From: JBBTCJ01 sp038043285 | Lineage (GTDB): Bacteria > Planctomycetota > Phycisphaerae > UBA1845 | Direction: 5' to 3' | Assembly (NCBI GenBank): GCA_038043285.1 | Contig: JBBTCJ010000182.1 | Coordinates: 1-39,083, forward strand | Length of the DNA stretch: 39,083 nt | Shown here: piece by piece, positions 7,076 to 15,385 of the stretch | Layout of the letters: the number at the start of each line of letters is the position of its first letter | Position numbering within the stretch: position 1 is the first letter of the stretch | Position numbers and translations under genes: made by a program | The notes under the pieces: model-generated | What the model saw: the letters and a program-made list of their open reading frames with translations, nothing else | Told to the model about the DNA's origin: nothing | Databases searched by the model: none

Positions 7076-8938
7076 CTATCGTATCAGGAGTTCGTAGGGC
7101 ATCATGGCGACGACGCCCTCCTCACGGATCAGCTCCAGGCATTGCAAGGCACGGAGGACGGCCTTTGCCCGAAGCGGGTCGACCAGAGTGAGCGGCTCGA
7201 GCAGGGTGCGGATTTCGGGAAGCGCGAGAATCGACGACGGTTTTTGGACTAAGCTCCATGCGTAATCGTCCTCGGCGCCGCCGCCGAAGAGGTCGAACAG
7301 GCTCGGCGGTTCGGGGATGACGCGAATCTCGTATTCGCCCAGGGCTGCACGTTCGGCGGCGAACTTGATGGCCTCTTCGAGACCTCCGATTCGATCGACC
7401 AATCCGAGCTGGAGGGCCTGTTCACCGGTGAACACCCGGCCTCCCGCGATCTCCTCAATCGGTTTGGTCAGGCGTTTTCCACGGGCATTCACGACATGCT
7501 GCTTGAAGACCTTATAGGTTTCGCCCATGGTTGCGCGCAGCTTGGCCCGCTCTTTGTCGCTGAAGGCGGCGGCGCTGCTCATCATCGCGGCCATTTCGCC
7601 GCGCTGCTCCGCGTGCCAGTGAATGTTGAGTTTGTCCCACATGGCCGTGGTGACGAGCTTCCCGCCCAGGACTCCGATGGACGCGGTGATGGTGGCGCTG
7701 TCGGCAAAAATGGTTTCGGCGCCGCAGGCGACGTAGTAACCGCCGCTGCCGGCGACGTTGCCCATGGAGACGATCAGCGGCTTTTCCTTGGCGACGCGTT
7801 TCGTCGCGTCGAGGATGATCTCCGAGGCTAAGGCTGACCCGCCGGGCGAATCGACGCGGAGCACGACGGCCTTCACTGACTCCTCGCCGGCGGCCTTGTC
7901 CAGCGCCTTGCGAATCGTGGTGCTGAAGGCGCCCTCCGATCCGCCGAAGGGGCTGGGCTGGGCCGATCCGGTCTGAATGGATCCGTCGACGTAGACGACG
8001 GCCACGCTGGGCTGGGTGTACTCTTTCGGCGAGGGGTTCAGGAGCTGCATCAGGAAGCTGAACAGAGCGAAGGGATCGGACGGGGGATGGAGCGATTGCT
8101 CCTCACCGTAGTCGGTGACGACTTCGACGTCCTCGCCGTGGCGTTTCTCCAGTTCGGCGAGGAAGTCCTGGCGGTGCTGCACGGAATCGATCAAACCGGC
8201 GGCGAGGGCCTCTTCGGCGGTGTACGGTCCGGAATCGATCAGCTTCTTGACCTTCTCGGTGGGCATACTTCGCCCGTCGCCGATCCGCCGGACGAGCGCG
8301 TCGTAGATGCCGTCGAGCAGCCATTTGAGCATTTTCTTCTGCGCCTCGGATGGCTCGCGATTGGTCAGGATTTCCACCGCGGTCTTGTAGTCCTCGAAGT
8401 GCTCGAAGTCCGGTTGGACTCCGACCTTGTCGAGCATGCCGCGCAGGTAGGGGGTCTCCCCGTACAGCCCCATCAACCATACTTCGCCCGTCGGCACGAG
8501 GCTGATGTGCGAGGCGCCGGTGGCCAGCGCGTAGGTCATCGTGGTGAGCGCGTCCGCGTGAATGTAAACGGGCTTATCGACGGCCGAAAAGGCGCGCAAG
8601 GCGCGATGGACCTCCTCGATCTGTCCCAGGCCCATTTGCGCCTCCTGGAGATCGACGACGACGGCGACGACGTCGTCGTCGGCCCGTGCCTCCTTAAGCC
8701 GCTCCAGCAGTCCCTTGAGCGACAGCGGCGGCTCGCCGCCGAAGAGCGGGGGTAGCGTGATTGGCGTTTCGGTGAGTTCGCCGGCGATATGAAAATGAGC
8801 GATCTGCTTCGCGGGAACAGGTTCCTGAAAAGCATCCCGCCCCTTCTTGAACCATTCCGCGATCTGGGCAAGCCCCGTGGCGGGACCGACCATAACCCCG
8901 ACGAGCAACATAGCGATAGTGGGTCGACGAAAACTCAT
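7076..8938 (-). CDS. sppA: Signal peptide peptidase SppA, long (two-domain) type
   Basis: 620 residues from ATG 8938, with AGGAG (8951-8947) 8 nt upstream. The family is a membrane-bound Ser/Lys protease that degrades cleaved signal peptides. An N-terminal hydrophobic segment (residues 8-26) anchors or exports it. The duplicated ClpP-like domains are visible. The first, about residues 45-300, carries the probable general-base Lys185 in DYKTAVE. The second, about residues 325-560, carries VLRVDSPGGSALASE and the nucleophile Ser398 in NVAGSGGYYVA, followed by ITASIGVLGGK. The Lys and Ser positions correspond to E. coli SppA Lys209 and Ser409. It lies 198 nt downstream of the transglutaminase-like gene on the same strand. 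Confidence 0.95.
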   Translation of the reverse strand: MSFRRPTIAMLLVGVMVGPATGLAQIAEWFKKGRDAFQEPVPAKQIAHFHIAGELTETPITLPPLFGGEPPLSLKGLLERLKEARADDDVVAVVVDLQEAQMGLGQIEEVHRALRAFSAVDKPVYIHADALTTMTYALATGASHISLVPTGEVWLMGLYGETPYLRGMLDKVGVQPDFEHFEDYKTAVEILTNREPSEAQKKMLKWLLDGIYDALVRRIGDGRSMPTEKVKKLIDSGPYTAEEALAAGLIDSVQHRQDFLAELEKRHGEDVEVVTDYGEEQSLHPPSDPFALFSFLMQLLNPSPKEYTQPSVAVVYVDGSIQTGSAQPSPFGGSEGAFSTTIRKALDKAAGEESVKAVVLRVDSPGGSALASEIILDATKRVAKEKPLIVSMGNVAGSGGYYVACGAETIFADSATITASIGVLGGKLVTTAMWDKLNIHWHAEQRGEMAAMMSSAAAFSDKERAKLRATMGETYKVFKQHVVNARGKRLTKPIEEIAGGRVFTGEQALQLGLVDRIGGLEEAIKFAAERAALGEYEIRVIPEPPSLFDLFGGGAEDDYAWSLVQKPSSILALPEIRTLLEPLTLVDPLRAKAVLRALQCLELIREEGVVAMMPYELLIR

Positions 8939-9136
8939 TCGAGTTACTCCTACGCGGTGCGGTCCAGCGGGAAACGCCCGACGCGCGTGCCGCAACACCG
9001 GGTGCGCGATTCATCGGATGCGTCTTCGCCGCGGACGAGGCGATATTTCCGAAGCGTAGCGGGCTTTGGAGATTCCTCAAGCCAACGCGGGTGCCTATGG
9101 TACAACTCCTTACATGATTGCGAGGATGGCAGCGCC

Positions 9137-10003
9137 TCAGGCGGATACGCCGCTTTCTCCGGGTGAACGCGGGTTCGGCGCGGCGGCTGGAGTTTTGCGA
9201 TCTCGTCCGTGGAGCACCACCAGCGCTGCGAACAGGTACGCTACCCCGACGAGTTGCATCCATTCGATCGGATGGGCGTAGGTCGCGCCGCCCACTCGGA
9301 GCAACACCAAGGCCACGACGAGGCATCGCAATCCGAGCAGGCGATCGAGGGGCGAAGCTCTGGGGCCCCAAAGTAGGATCCATAGGACGGCCAGCAGGAT
9401 CGCCTCTCGTGCCAATGGGAACACGGCGATGCCCAGTCCGGTCGCGCGGAGCGGTTCGGTGAGCATCCGCCAGGTCCAGTTGATCCTTGGTCCCGAGGCG
9501 GTTGTCGTCACCAGCGTGGTGCGCCCCGGGCCCATCGCGTCACCGAACTCGGTTCGCACCCACAGGTGCGAAAAATCGGTGACCAACTCGGCGTGCAAGC
9601 CGAGTTTCCTCATCAGCGACGCGGCGACGATCGCCCGCCCGTCGCAGTCCTCGCGCCCCGCCTGAAGGGCTTCCGACACGGTCGGCCAATAGTCCGCGAG
9701 TCCCCAGGTGTCCCAGTCCCAGGCGTACTGAACCCGTTGAAGGACCAACTGTTCGATGCGACGGATTTTGTCTTTCGGCGGGATGTCCTGGCCGAGCGTG
9801 GGAGCAAGTTGGTCGGCAAGCGGCGTCAGCTCCGGTGCATCGGGGTCGATCAGCCGTTGAGGGTTCCGGAGGTGACTCAGGTGGCGTAGGAGCGCGCGCG
9901 GGTAAGGGAAGCAGACGGCGAGCAGGGTGCACAAAAAAATGCACCACTTCAGCGGCAACCTGGTGTACCATGCGAGCAGATTCAAGCGATGAATGAGTCG
10001 CAT
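9137..10003 (-). CDS. Membrane protein with transglutaminase-like domain
   Basis: 288 residues from ATG 10003; GAGG lies 8 nt upstream. A hydrophobic segment at about residues 18-34 is followed by an extracytoplasmic transglutaminase-like (papain-fold) region at about residues 75-165. This contains AGREDCDGRAIVAASLMRKLG with candidate nucleophile Cys120 and FSHLWVR with candidate His146; the third catalytic residue is not obvious. After about residue 175 there are two or three membrane segments (GIAVFPLAREAILLAVLWILL, LRCLVVALVLLRV, LVGVAYLFAALVVL). Members of this superfamily act as proteases or cross-linking enzymes; the substrate here is unknown. It is divergent from aroDEK with 85 nt between the two starts. 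Confidence 0.75.
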   Translation of the reverse strand: MRLIHRLNLLAWYTRLPLKWCIFLCTLLAVCFPYPRALLRHLSHLRNPQRLIDPDAPELTPLADQLAPTLGQDIPPKDKIRRIEQLVLQRVQYAWDWDTWGLADYWPTVSEALQAGREDCDGRAIVAASLMRKLGLHAELVTDFSHLWVRTEFGDAMGPGRTTLVTTTASGPRINWTWRMLTEPLRATGLGIAVFPLAREAILLAVLWILLWGPRASPLDRLLGLRCLVVALVLLRVGGATYAHPIEWMQLVGVAYLFAALVVLHGRDRKTPAAAPNPRSPGESGVSA

Positions 10004-10088
10004 GAGGGGATCCTCGCCCGTATGGTATCGGCTCGGACTGGTGTGGCCCGATGATGATTCCGTCGGGCGGTTGAGCAGGCGAGACGTC

Positions 10089-12212
10089 ATGACCTTGCTG
10101 GTTGCATCGGTTTTCGTCCACGACGTCGGCGACCTGGAGGTGGCCGCTTCGAAGGCGCTCGTCGCCGGAGCGGACGCGGTGGAACTTCGCCTGGATGATT
10201 TCGAGGGCGAGGCGGCCCAGATCGCGCGGTTTCTGTCGAACCAATCGGCCAAGACTTGGATCGTGACCTGCCGCTGTGCGGCGGAGGGAGGTCATTTCAC
10301 CGGCGACACCATGGAGCGCGTGTCGCGCCTGCTCGCGGCGGCGCGCGGGACCGGAGCGTTCGTGGACTTCGAACTCGCCGACTGGGAACGATCGAGCAAC
10401 ATTCGACAGAAAGTCACCTTCGCCGCAACTCCCCCCGACGGCGGCAACCCGCGGCTGATTCTCTCGTCCCATCGGTTCGACGGTCCGCCCGGGAACCTTG
10501 GCGGGCTGATTAATCGTGTTTTCGGGCCGGCGGGCACCCACCCCCGGCTCGCCCATGCGGCGATCGCCAAGGTCGCCTACCGCGCTGAGCATATCGTGGA
10601 CAGTTTTGCGGCGCTCGACGCGATGCACGAGCATGGCCGGCGCGTTGCCGCGATGGCGATGGGGGATGCCGGACTTTGGACGCGGATCCTGGCCCGAAAG
10701 TTCCATGCGTTCGCCACGTATTCGTCGATGGAGGGCGTTGTGCCGACGGCGCCGGGGCAGTTGTCGATCCGAGAAATGATCGACGACTTCCGCTGGAACG
10801 CCATCGACGGCGAAACGCGAGTGTTCGGCGTCCTGGCGGATCCCGTCGGTCATTCTCTAAGCCCATCGCTGATAAACCGCTGGTTCGGGGAGCACGGCGT
10901 TAACGGCGTCTTCGTTCCGCTGCGCGTGGCTCGCGACGGGGCTGGGTTGTCGGGTTTTCTCGATGGCTGCGCCGCCCGGCCGTGGCTTGATCTGGGCGGC
11001 TTCAGCGTCACCGTTCCGCACAAGGCGAGTGCACGGCAATGGTTGGGTGAGCGCGTCGATCCGCTTGCTCGTCGGATCGGCGCGGTCAACACGATCTGTT
11101 TTCGCGACGGCGAGGCCACGGGGTTCAACACGGACTGCTACGCGGCCGTTTCGTCGCTGGTGGACGCGCTGGGGGCTTCACGGGCGGAATTGGCCGGGGT
11201 ATCGATCGACATCCTTGGAGGGGGGGGAGCGACCCGCGCCGTGGCGACCGGATTGCATGAGCTTGGCGCGCGGCTGACGGTGTTTGCCCGCTCGGCAGAG
11301 CCTATCGCCGATTGGTGCGCGAGCCTGGGGTGCGAGCTGCGACCGTGGAGCGATCGGGTCAGGCGGAAGGGCGAGGTGGTCATCAACTGCACGCCGATGG
11401 GCATGTGGCCGGAGGTCGATTCATCTCCGCTTCCCGCGGCGAGCCTGAGCGGATGCCGATTGGTCTTCGATCTCATCTACCGTCCGCTTCAAACCGCGCT
11501 GCTCCGCGAGGCCGAGGCGGCGGGCTGTCGGGCCGTGAACGGGCTGTACATGTTCGTGCGCCAGGCGGCCGCTCAATTCGAGTTGTGGACCGGGCGACGT
11601 CCCGACGCGGCGTCGGCGAGGTCATTCCTCGAGCAACGGCTTTCCGCCGCCGCCGGTGGTTCCGCGGCACGTGGCGGAAAGCGGTGCATCGCACTCATCG
11701 GCTATCGCGGGAGCGGAAAGACGACGGTCGGCCGAGAGCTTGCGCGGCTGCTGGGCGGCTCCTTCGTCGACACGGACGACCTGATCGTTCGAGGTGAGGG
11801 GCAAACAATTGCACAACTTTTCGCGGAGAAGGGAGAGGCCGCCTTTCGCGCCATCGAGTCGGCGGTGATTGTAGACGTCCTGCGAGATCCGCCGGCGGTG
11901 CTGGCGGTGGGAGGGGGAGCAGTGACGGTGGACGCCAATGTAGTCGGGCTGCGGAAAGCGGCGACGGTGGTCTGGTTGACGGCCTGCCCCGAGATTCTCG
12001 CCAGACGTATCCAGGCGGATCCGGGCAGTGACGCATCGCGCCCGCCATTGACCGGGAAATCGAGCGTGGATGAGATTCGAACGGTGCTCACCGCGCGGGA
12101 GGCGATGTACCACAGTGCGGCACACTTGCAGATCGACGCCTCCGGAGACGATCCCGTTGCGGTTGCGCGCCAGATCGCGGGGCGGGCGCCCTCCGCGGCG
12201 CGGAGCGGGTAG
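10089..12212 (+). CDS. aroDEK (fusion): Trifunctional 3-dehydroquinate dehydratase (type I) / shikimate dehydrogenase / shikimate kinase
   Basis: 707 residues covering three consecutive steps of the shikimate pathway in one cytoplasmic protein. Residues 1-235 are AroD: VELRLD, Schiff-base Lys161 (IAKVAYRAEHIVD), catalytic His128 (LSSHRF) and APGQLSI. Residues 245-515 are AroE: ADPVGHSLSPSL, catalytic Lys312 (TVPHKAS), Asp349 (TGFNTDC), NADP loop GGGGATRAV and NCTPMGMWP. Residues 532-700 are AroK: Walker A GYRGSGKTT with Lys544, DTDDLI, FRAIESAV, AVGGGAV and lid Arg in ASRPPLTG. All key residues are present, so all three activities are expected. The start was chosen where AroD homology begins (MTLLVASVF); the frame is also open upstream to 9993, and no strong ribosome binding site is visible. 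AroD-AroE fusion is known from plants and Chlamydia and is part of fungal AROM; the C-terminal AroK is unusual. Confidence 0.93.
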   Translation: MTLLVASVFVHDVGDLEVAASKALVAGADAVELRLDDFEGEAAQIARFLSNQSAKTWIVTCRCAAEGGHFTGDTMERVSRLLAAARGTGAFVDFELADWERSSNIRQKVTFAATPPDGGNPRLILSSHRFDGPPGNLGGLINRVFGPAGTHPRLAHAAIAKVAYRAEHIVDSFAALDAMHEHGRRVAAMAMGDAGLWTRILARKFHAFATYSSMEGVVPTAPGQLSIREMIDDFRWNAIDGETRVFGVLADPVGHSLSPSLINRWFGEHGVNGVFVPLRVARDGAGLSGFLDGCAARPWLDLGGFSVTVPHKASARQWLGERVDPLARRIGAVNTICFRDGEATGFNTDCYAAVSSLVDALGASRAELAGVSIDILGGGGATRAVATGLHELGARLTVFARSAEPIADWCASLGCELRPWSDRVRRKGEVVINCTPMGMWPEVDSSPLPAASLSGCRLVFDLIYRPLQTALLREAEAAGCRAVNGLYMFVRQAAAQFELWTGRRPDAASARSFLEQRLSAAAGGSAARGGKRCIALIGYRGSGKTTVGRELARLLGGSFVDTDDLIVRGEGQTIAQLFAEKGEAAFRAIESAVIVDVLRDPPAVLAVGGGAVTVDANVVGLRKAATVVWLTACPEILARRIQADPGSDASRPPLTGKSSVDEIRTVLTAREAMYHSAAHLQIDASGDDPVAVARQIAGRAPSAARSG

Positions 12213-12218
12213 TCGCGG

Positions 12219-13493
12219 TCAGGCACGCTCCGCACGACGGCGAATCGACGTACCCATCGCGGTCAACGGGAACAGAAGCAACAGGGCCTCCGCGCCGAAC
12301 GTTCCGCAGACAACGTCGCCGAGCAGTCGACCGGCGGGGTGATCGACGTCGTCGCGGGGTGGATTCGCATTGCGCACGGCTTTGTTGACGGCACGCTGCA
12401 CGGACTGCCCGTCCACACCCGGAAGGCTCAATTCGATGAAGTCGGCGAGTTCACTGAAGGGGCGACCGAGCACGGCGGCCATGCCGGAACCTTCGGAGAC
12501 GTCGGTCAATCGCGCCTCTAACTCGGCCACCAGCGTCACGGGTTCGTCGGCGCGGACCTCATAGGAATAGCGTTGTTCCTGCGGTGGAATGATGAGGATG
12601 AGCAGCGAGCCGGAGTCTTCCAAGGGTTGGAGAACGGAAAGAGAAGGCTCAATGACGCCGAGTTGACGAAGGCGCTCGACGTCGGCGACCTCGGTCGAAA
12701 GCGTTCCTTCGACGACCGGAGCGAGGCCGAGGGCACCTTGAGCCAGGCGGACACGGCTTTCGTAGAGTGCGTCCGGGTCGTCGGCGCGGGACACGCGCAG
12801 GGACAATTCCACCACGGGATCGGCCGCGGATTCGGAAGCCGGCTTGGCAGACCAGAAGACGACCGCACCGCTGAGAAAAATCGTGCTGCGGATCTCCTGC
12901 GTGCCGTCGCCGCGGAACTCGATGCCGTCGGTTGGGGCATTGAAAACAACCAGCCGCCGTTCAGTGACCGTGGATGTCACCAAATAGGAAACGTCGGCGG
13001 CGTTTGAGGAGCACGCGGACTCCACGGCAAGCTCCTCCGGGTTGGGCTGATCCAGCCGTGTCGGATCGAAGAAGTCTCCCCGACTTCGACCCGCTCCGAG
13101 GAGGCTGCCGCCTAGATCAGTGGATCGAATCTCCGCCAGCGCCCGCAGCGGCAGGCTGGTCGCCAGTTCGTTGTAATCAGCCGAGTCCTCGTTGAACGAA
13201 GCCGGCTGACCGGCGAGCAATTCCTGCACGCTGGCCGTAACGCGAGCCTCGGCGCCGACCACGGTGGCGCGAGCCGCGACCGGAGGAGGAACCAGGCAGA
13301 TCCACGCGGTCAGGCCCGCCACGGCACATCGCCGCGAGGAGGCGGGGAATGCCCTGCGTAGGAGAGCAAAATCCGTGATGGTGCAGCGTCGCGGTTTATC
13401 CGCGGCGCTTCCCTGAAAGCGCCGCCCGCGAAGGGCGACGCTGCGCAAAAGGCGAGAACGCTCCAGTGACCATCGACCCATGCCGTGGAACAT
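12219..13493 (-). CDS. Exported protein with C-terminal membrane anchor, unknown function
   Basis: 424 residues from ATG 13493 with AAGGA 8 nt upstream. The hydrophobic export segment sits unusually deep (about residues 58-73, CAVAGLTAWICLVPPPVAARA), so the true start may be internal or the signal peptide may have a long n-region. The body (75-385) is an unassigned mixed fold with no catalytic motif I recognise. The C-terminus ends CGTFGAEALLLLFPLTAMG-TSIRRR: a Cys-Gly, a hydrophobic helix and an Arg cluster, the same tripartite plan as MYXO-CTERM/PEP-CTERM-type sorting signals though not matching either consensus. It lies 35 nt after folK on the same strand and is convergent with aroDEK (6 nt apart). 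Confidence 0.7.
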   Translation of the reverse strand: MFHGMGRWSLERSRLLRSVALRGRRFQGSAADKPRRCTITDFALLRRAFPASSRRCAVAGLTAWICLVPPPVAARATVVGAEARVTASVQELLAGQPASFNEDSADYNELATSLPLRALAEIRSTDLGGSLLGAGRSRGDFFDPTRLDQPNPEELAVESACSSNAADVSYLVTSTVTERRLVVFNAPTDGIEFRGDGTQEIRSTIFLSGAVVFWSAKPASESAADPVVELSLRVSRADDPDALYESRVRLAQGALGLAPVVEGTLSTEVADVERLRQLGVIEPSLSVLQPLEDSGSLLILIIPPQEQRYSYEVRADEPVTLVAELEARLTDVSEGSGMAAVLGRPFSELADFIELSLPGVDGQSVQRAVNKAVRNANPPRDDVDHPAGRLLGDVVCGTFGAEALLLLFPLTAMGTSIRRRAERA

Positions 13494-13528
13494 GCGCGGT
13501 ATCCTTGGGGGAGATGCGTCTCATTATA

Positions 13529-14143
13529 TCAAGCCCCGACTTCGAGGTCGAGGCGGTGGGGCGGGTCGGCTGCGAATGACATACCCCGCGGAGCGGAAAA
13601 CCACTCCGGTCCCATGATTCGGCGGACCGATCCGGGTGACGCGGCCGCAGCGACTTCCGCGCGGAGATCGGCAATCGAGCGGTGGAGAAGGGGATGAACA
13701 AATTCGGCGGCCAGTTCGGCGAGTGGTTCAAGCACGAAGAGTCGCTCGTGCAGGCGCGGGTGGGGGACCGACAGTTCATTTTCACGGAGGGATTGGTCGC
13801 CGAACAACAACAGGTCGATGTCCATGGTCCTCGGCTCCCAGCGGATGCGGCGCCAGCGTCCGAGCCGCGTCTCGATCTCGTGCAACGCCGCGAGGAGTTC
13901 TCGCGCCGACAGCCACGTACGAAGCGTGATGACGGTGTTCAGATAGGGAGTCTGCCCGGTCGGTCCGCCCACGGGGGCGGTTTCATACATGGACGCCACG
14001 CCGGCGGGGACGTCCAATTCGACGTGGGGAAGGGTAGCCATGGCGCGGACCGCGGCCTGCATCGCCGCCCATCGATCACCCAGGTTGGCGCCCAGGCTCA
14101 GGTAGGCATGGTGCCCACGCTCGCTGTTTAAAGTGCCAAGCAT
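13529..14143 (-). CDS. folK: 2-amino-4-hydroxy-6-hydroxymethyldihydropteridine pyrophosphokinase (HPPK)
   Basis: 204 residues from ATG 14143, with GGAAG 5 nt upstream. A GTG at 14170 is in frame and overlaps the upstream aminotransferase stop, giving 213 residues; homology favours the ATG. HPPK transfers pyrophosphate from ATP to 6-hydroxymethyl-dihydropterin in folate synthesis. Signature segments: AYLSLGANLGDR, YLNTVITLRT, the ATP/Mg site RIRWEPRTMDIDLLLFGD with the two Asp, and VPHPRLHERLFVLEPLAE. About 50 residues after the HPPK fold (from residue 155) look like a non-conserved tail. The gene follows the DapL-like gene with overlap or near-contact, so they are probably cotranscribed. Confidence 0.93.
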   Translation of the reverse strand: MLGTLNSERGHHAYLSLGANLGDRWAAMQAAVRAMATLPHVELDVPAGVASMYETAPVGGPTGQTPYLNTVITLRTWLSARELLAALHEIETRLGRWRRIRWEPRTMDIDLLLFGDQSLRENELSVPHPRLHERLFVLEPLAELAAEFVHPLLHRSIADLRAEVAAAASPGSVRRIMGPEWFSAPRGMSFAADPPHRLDLEVGA

Positions 14144-14163
14144 CGGCACTTCCGATCCGTCGT

Positions 14164-15330
14164 TCACCACGCAATCCTCGACAGCTTTGCGATCGCCTCG
14201 CGCGTTCGGTGTTCATCGACGGTGAGCGCGAAGCGAATGTAGCCTTCGCCAAAGGGTCCGAATCCAGCGCCCGGGATGGCCACCACGTCGGCCTCATCGA
14301 GGATGCGTCCGACGACGGTCATGGAGGGAATTGACTTCGGGCATTTCGCCCAGACGTAGAAGGTCGCCCGGGGCGAGGCCACCGACCAGCCGGCCTGGCG
14401 CAGTCCGCCGACGAGAATGTCGCGGCGGCGACGGTACGACTCGATCTGCGAGGTGATCTCCGGTCGATCGTATCCGCGCAGCGCGACCGCGGCGGTCTGC
14501 TGGACTGCCCCAAATACGCCGGAATCGACGTTGGCCTTCACCTTGGCCAGCGACGCCAGCGCGGCGGCGTTTCCGACAGCGAAGCCGACGCGCCACCCGG
14601 TCATGTTGAAAGTTTTCGACAGAGAGTGCAGCTCGATGGCGACGTCTCTTGCGGCAGGGACTTGCAGGATGCTCGGCGGCGGGTCGTCGCGGTCGAAGTA
14701 CACCTCGCTGTAGGCCGCATCCTGGGCGATCAGGAGTTCATGCCTGCGGGCGAAAGCGACGGCGCGCTCGAAAAACTCCAGATCGGTGCAGGCGGAGGTC
14801 GGGTTGTTGGGGTAGTTGAGGTACAGCAGCCTGGCTTGCCTTCGAACGTCGGCGGGGACGGCCTCGAGATCGGGCAGCCATCCGCGATCCTCCGCGAGTG
14901 CCATCGTATGGCAGCGACCAGCGGCGAAAATGGTCCCGCTGGCGTATACCGGATAGCCGGGTTCGGGAATCAACACCACCTCGCCGGGATTCACCACCGC
15001 CGTCGGGAGATGCCCGATGCCCTCCTTGGACCCCAGAAGGGCGATGACCTCCGCCTTCGGGTCCAGCTCCACGTGAAACCGCGCGGCGCAGAAGTCAGCC
15101 GCCGCGGTGCGAAAGTCGATCGACCCGGCGCCCAGGGCGTAGCGGTGGTTGACGGGGCGGCGGATGGCCTCGGCCATCGCGTCGACAATGAATGCGGGTG
15201 TTGGCTGGTCCGGGTCGCCCACGCCGAAGTCGATCACGTTGCGGCCGGCCTGGATCGCCTGGCGCTTGCGGCGGTCGATTTCGACGAACAGATACGGTGG
15301 AAGCTGCTGCAGTCGCTCAGCCTGCCACAT
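14164..15330 (-). CDS. dapL: Class I aminotransferase, LL-diaminopimelate aminotransferase type (DapL-like)
   Basis: 388 residues from ATG 15330 with GAGGAA 8 nt upstream. This is a PLP-dependent fold-type I enzyme. Signatures: N-terminal RLQQLPPYLFVEIDRRKRQ and IDFGVGDPDQPTP, LLYLNYPNNPTSA (Asn and Pro for PLP/substrate), AQDAAYSEVYF, and the PLP Lys239 in SLSKTFNMTGWRVGF. This pattern is closest to the DapL group, which converts tetrahydrodipicolinate directly to LL-diaminopimelate for lysine and peptidoglycan. Related aspartate/alanine aminotransferases cannot be fully excluded. The gene sits between a secreted dockerin-like protein (55 nt upstream) and folK. Confidence 0.85.
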   Translation of the reverse strand: MWQAERLQQLPPYLFVEIDRRKRQAIQAGRNVIDFGVGDPDQPTPAFIVDAMAEAIRRPVNHRYALGAGSIDFRTAAADFCAARFHVELDPKAEVIALLGSKEGIGHLPTAVVNPGEVVLIPEPGYPVYASGTIFAAGRCHTMALAEDRGWLPDLEAVPADVRRQARLLYLNYPNNPTSACTDLEFFERAVAFARRHELLIAQDAAYSEVYFDRDDPPPSILQVPAARDVAIELHSLSKTFNMTGWRVGFAVGNAAALASLAKVKANVDSGVFGAVQQTAAVALRGYDRPEITSQIESYRRRRDILVGGLRQAGWSVASPRATFYVWAKCPKSIPSMTVVGRILDEADVVAIPGAGFGPFGEGYIRFALTVDEHRTREAIAKLSRIAW

Positions 15331-15385
15331 GGAGGGTTCCTCGCTCCCCGCGGTTTCGCCATCCGGACGCGTCACGCAAAGCGCA

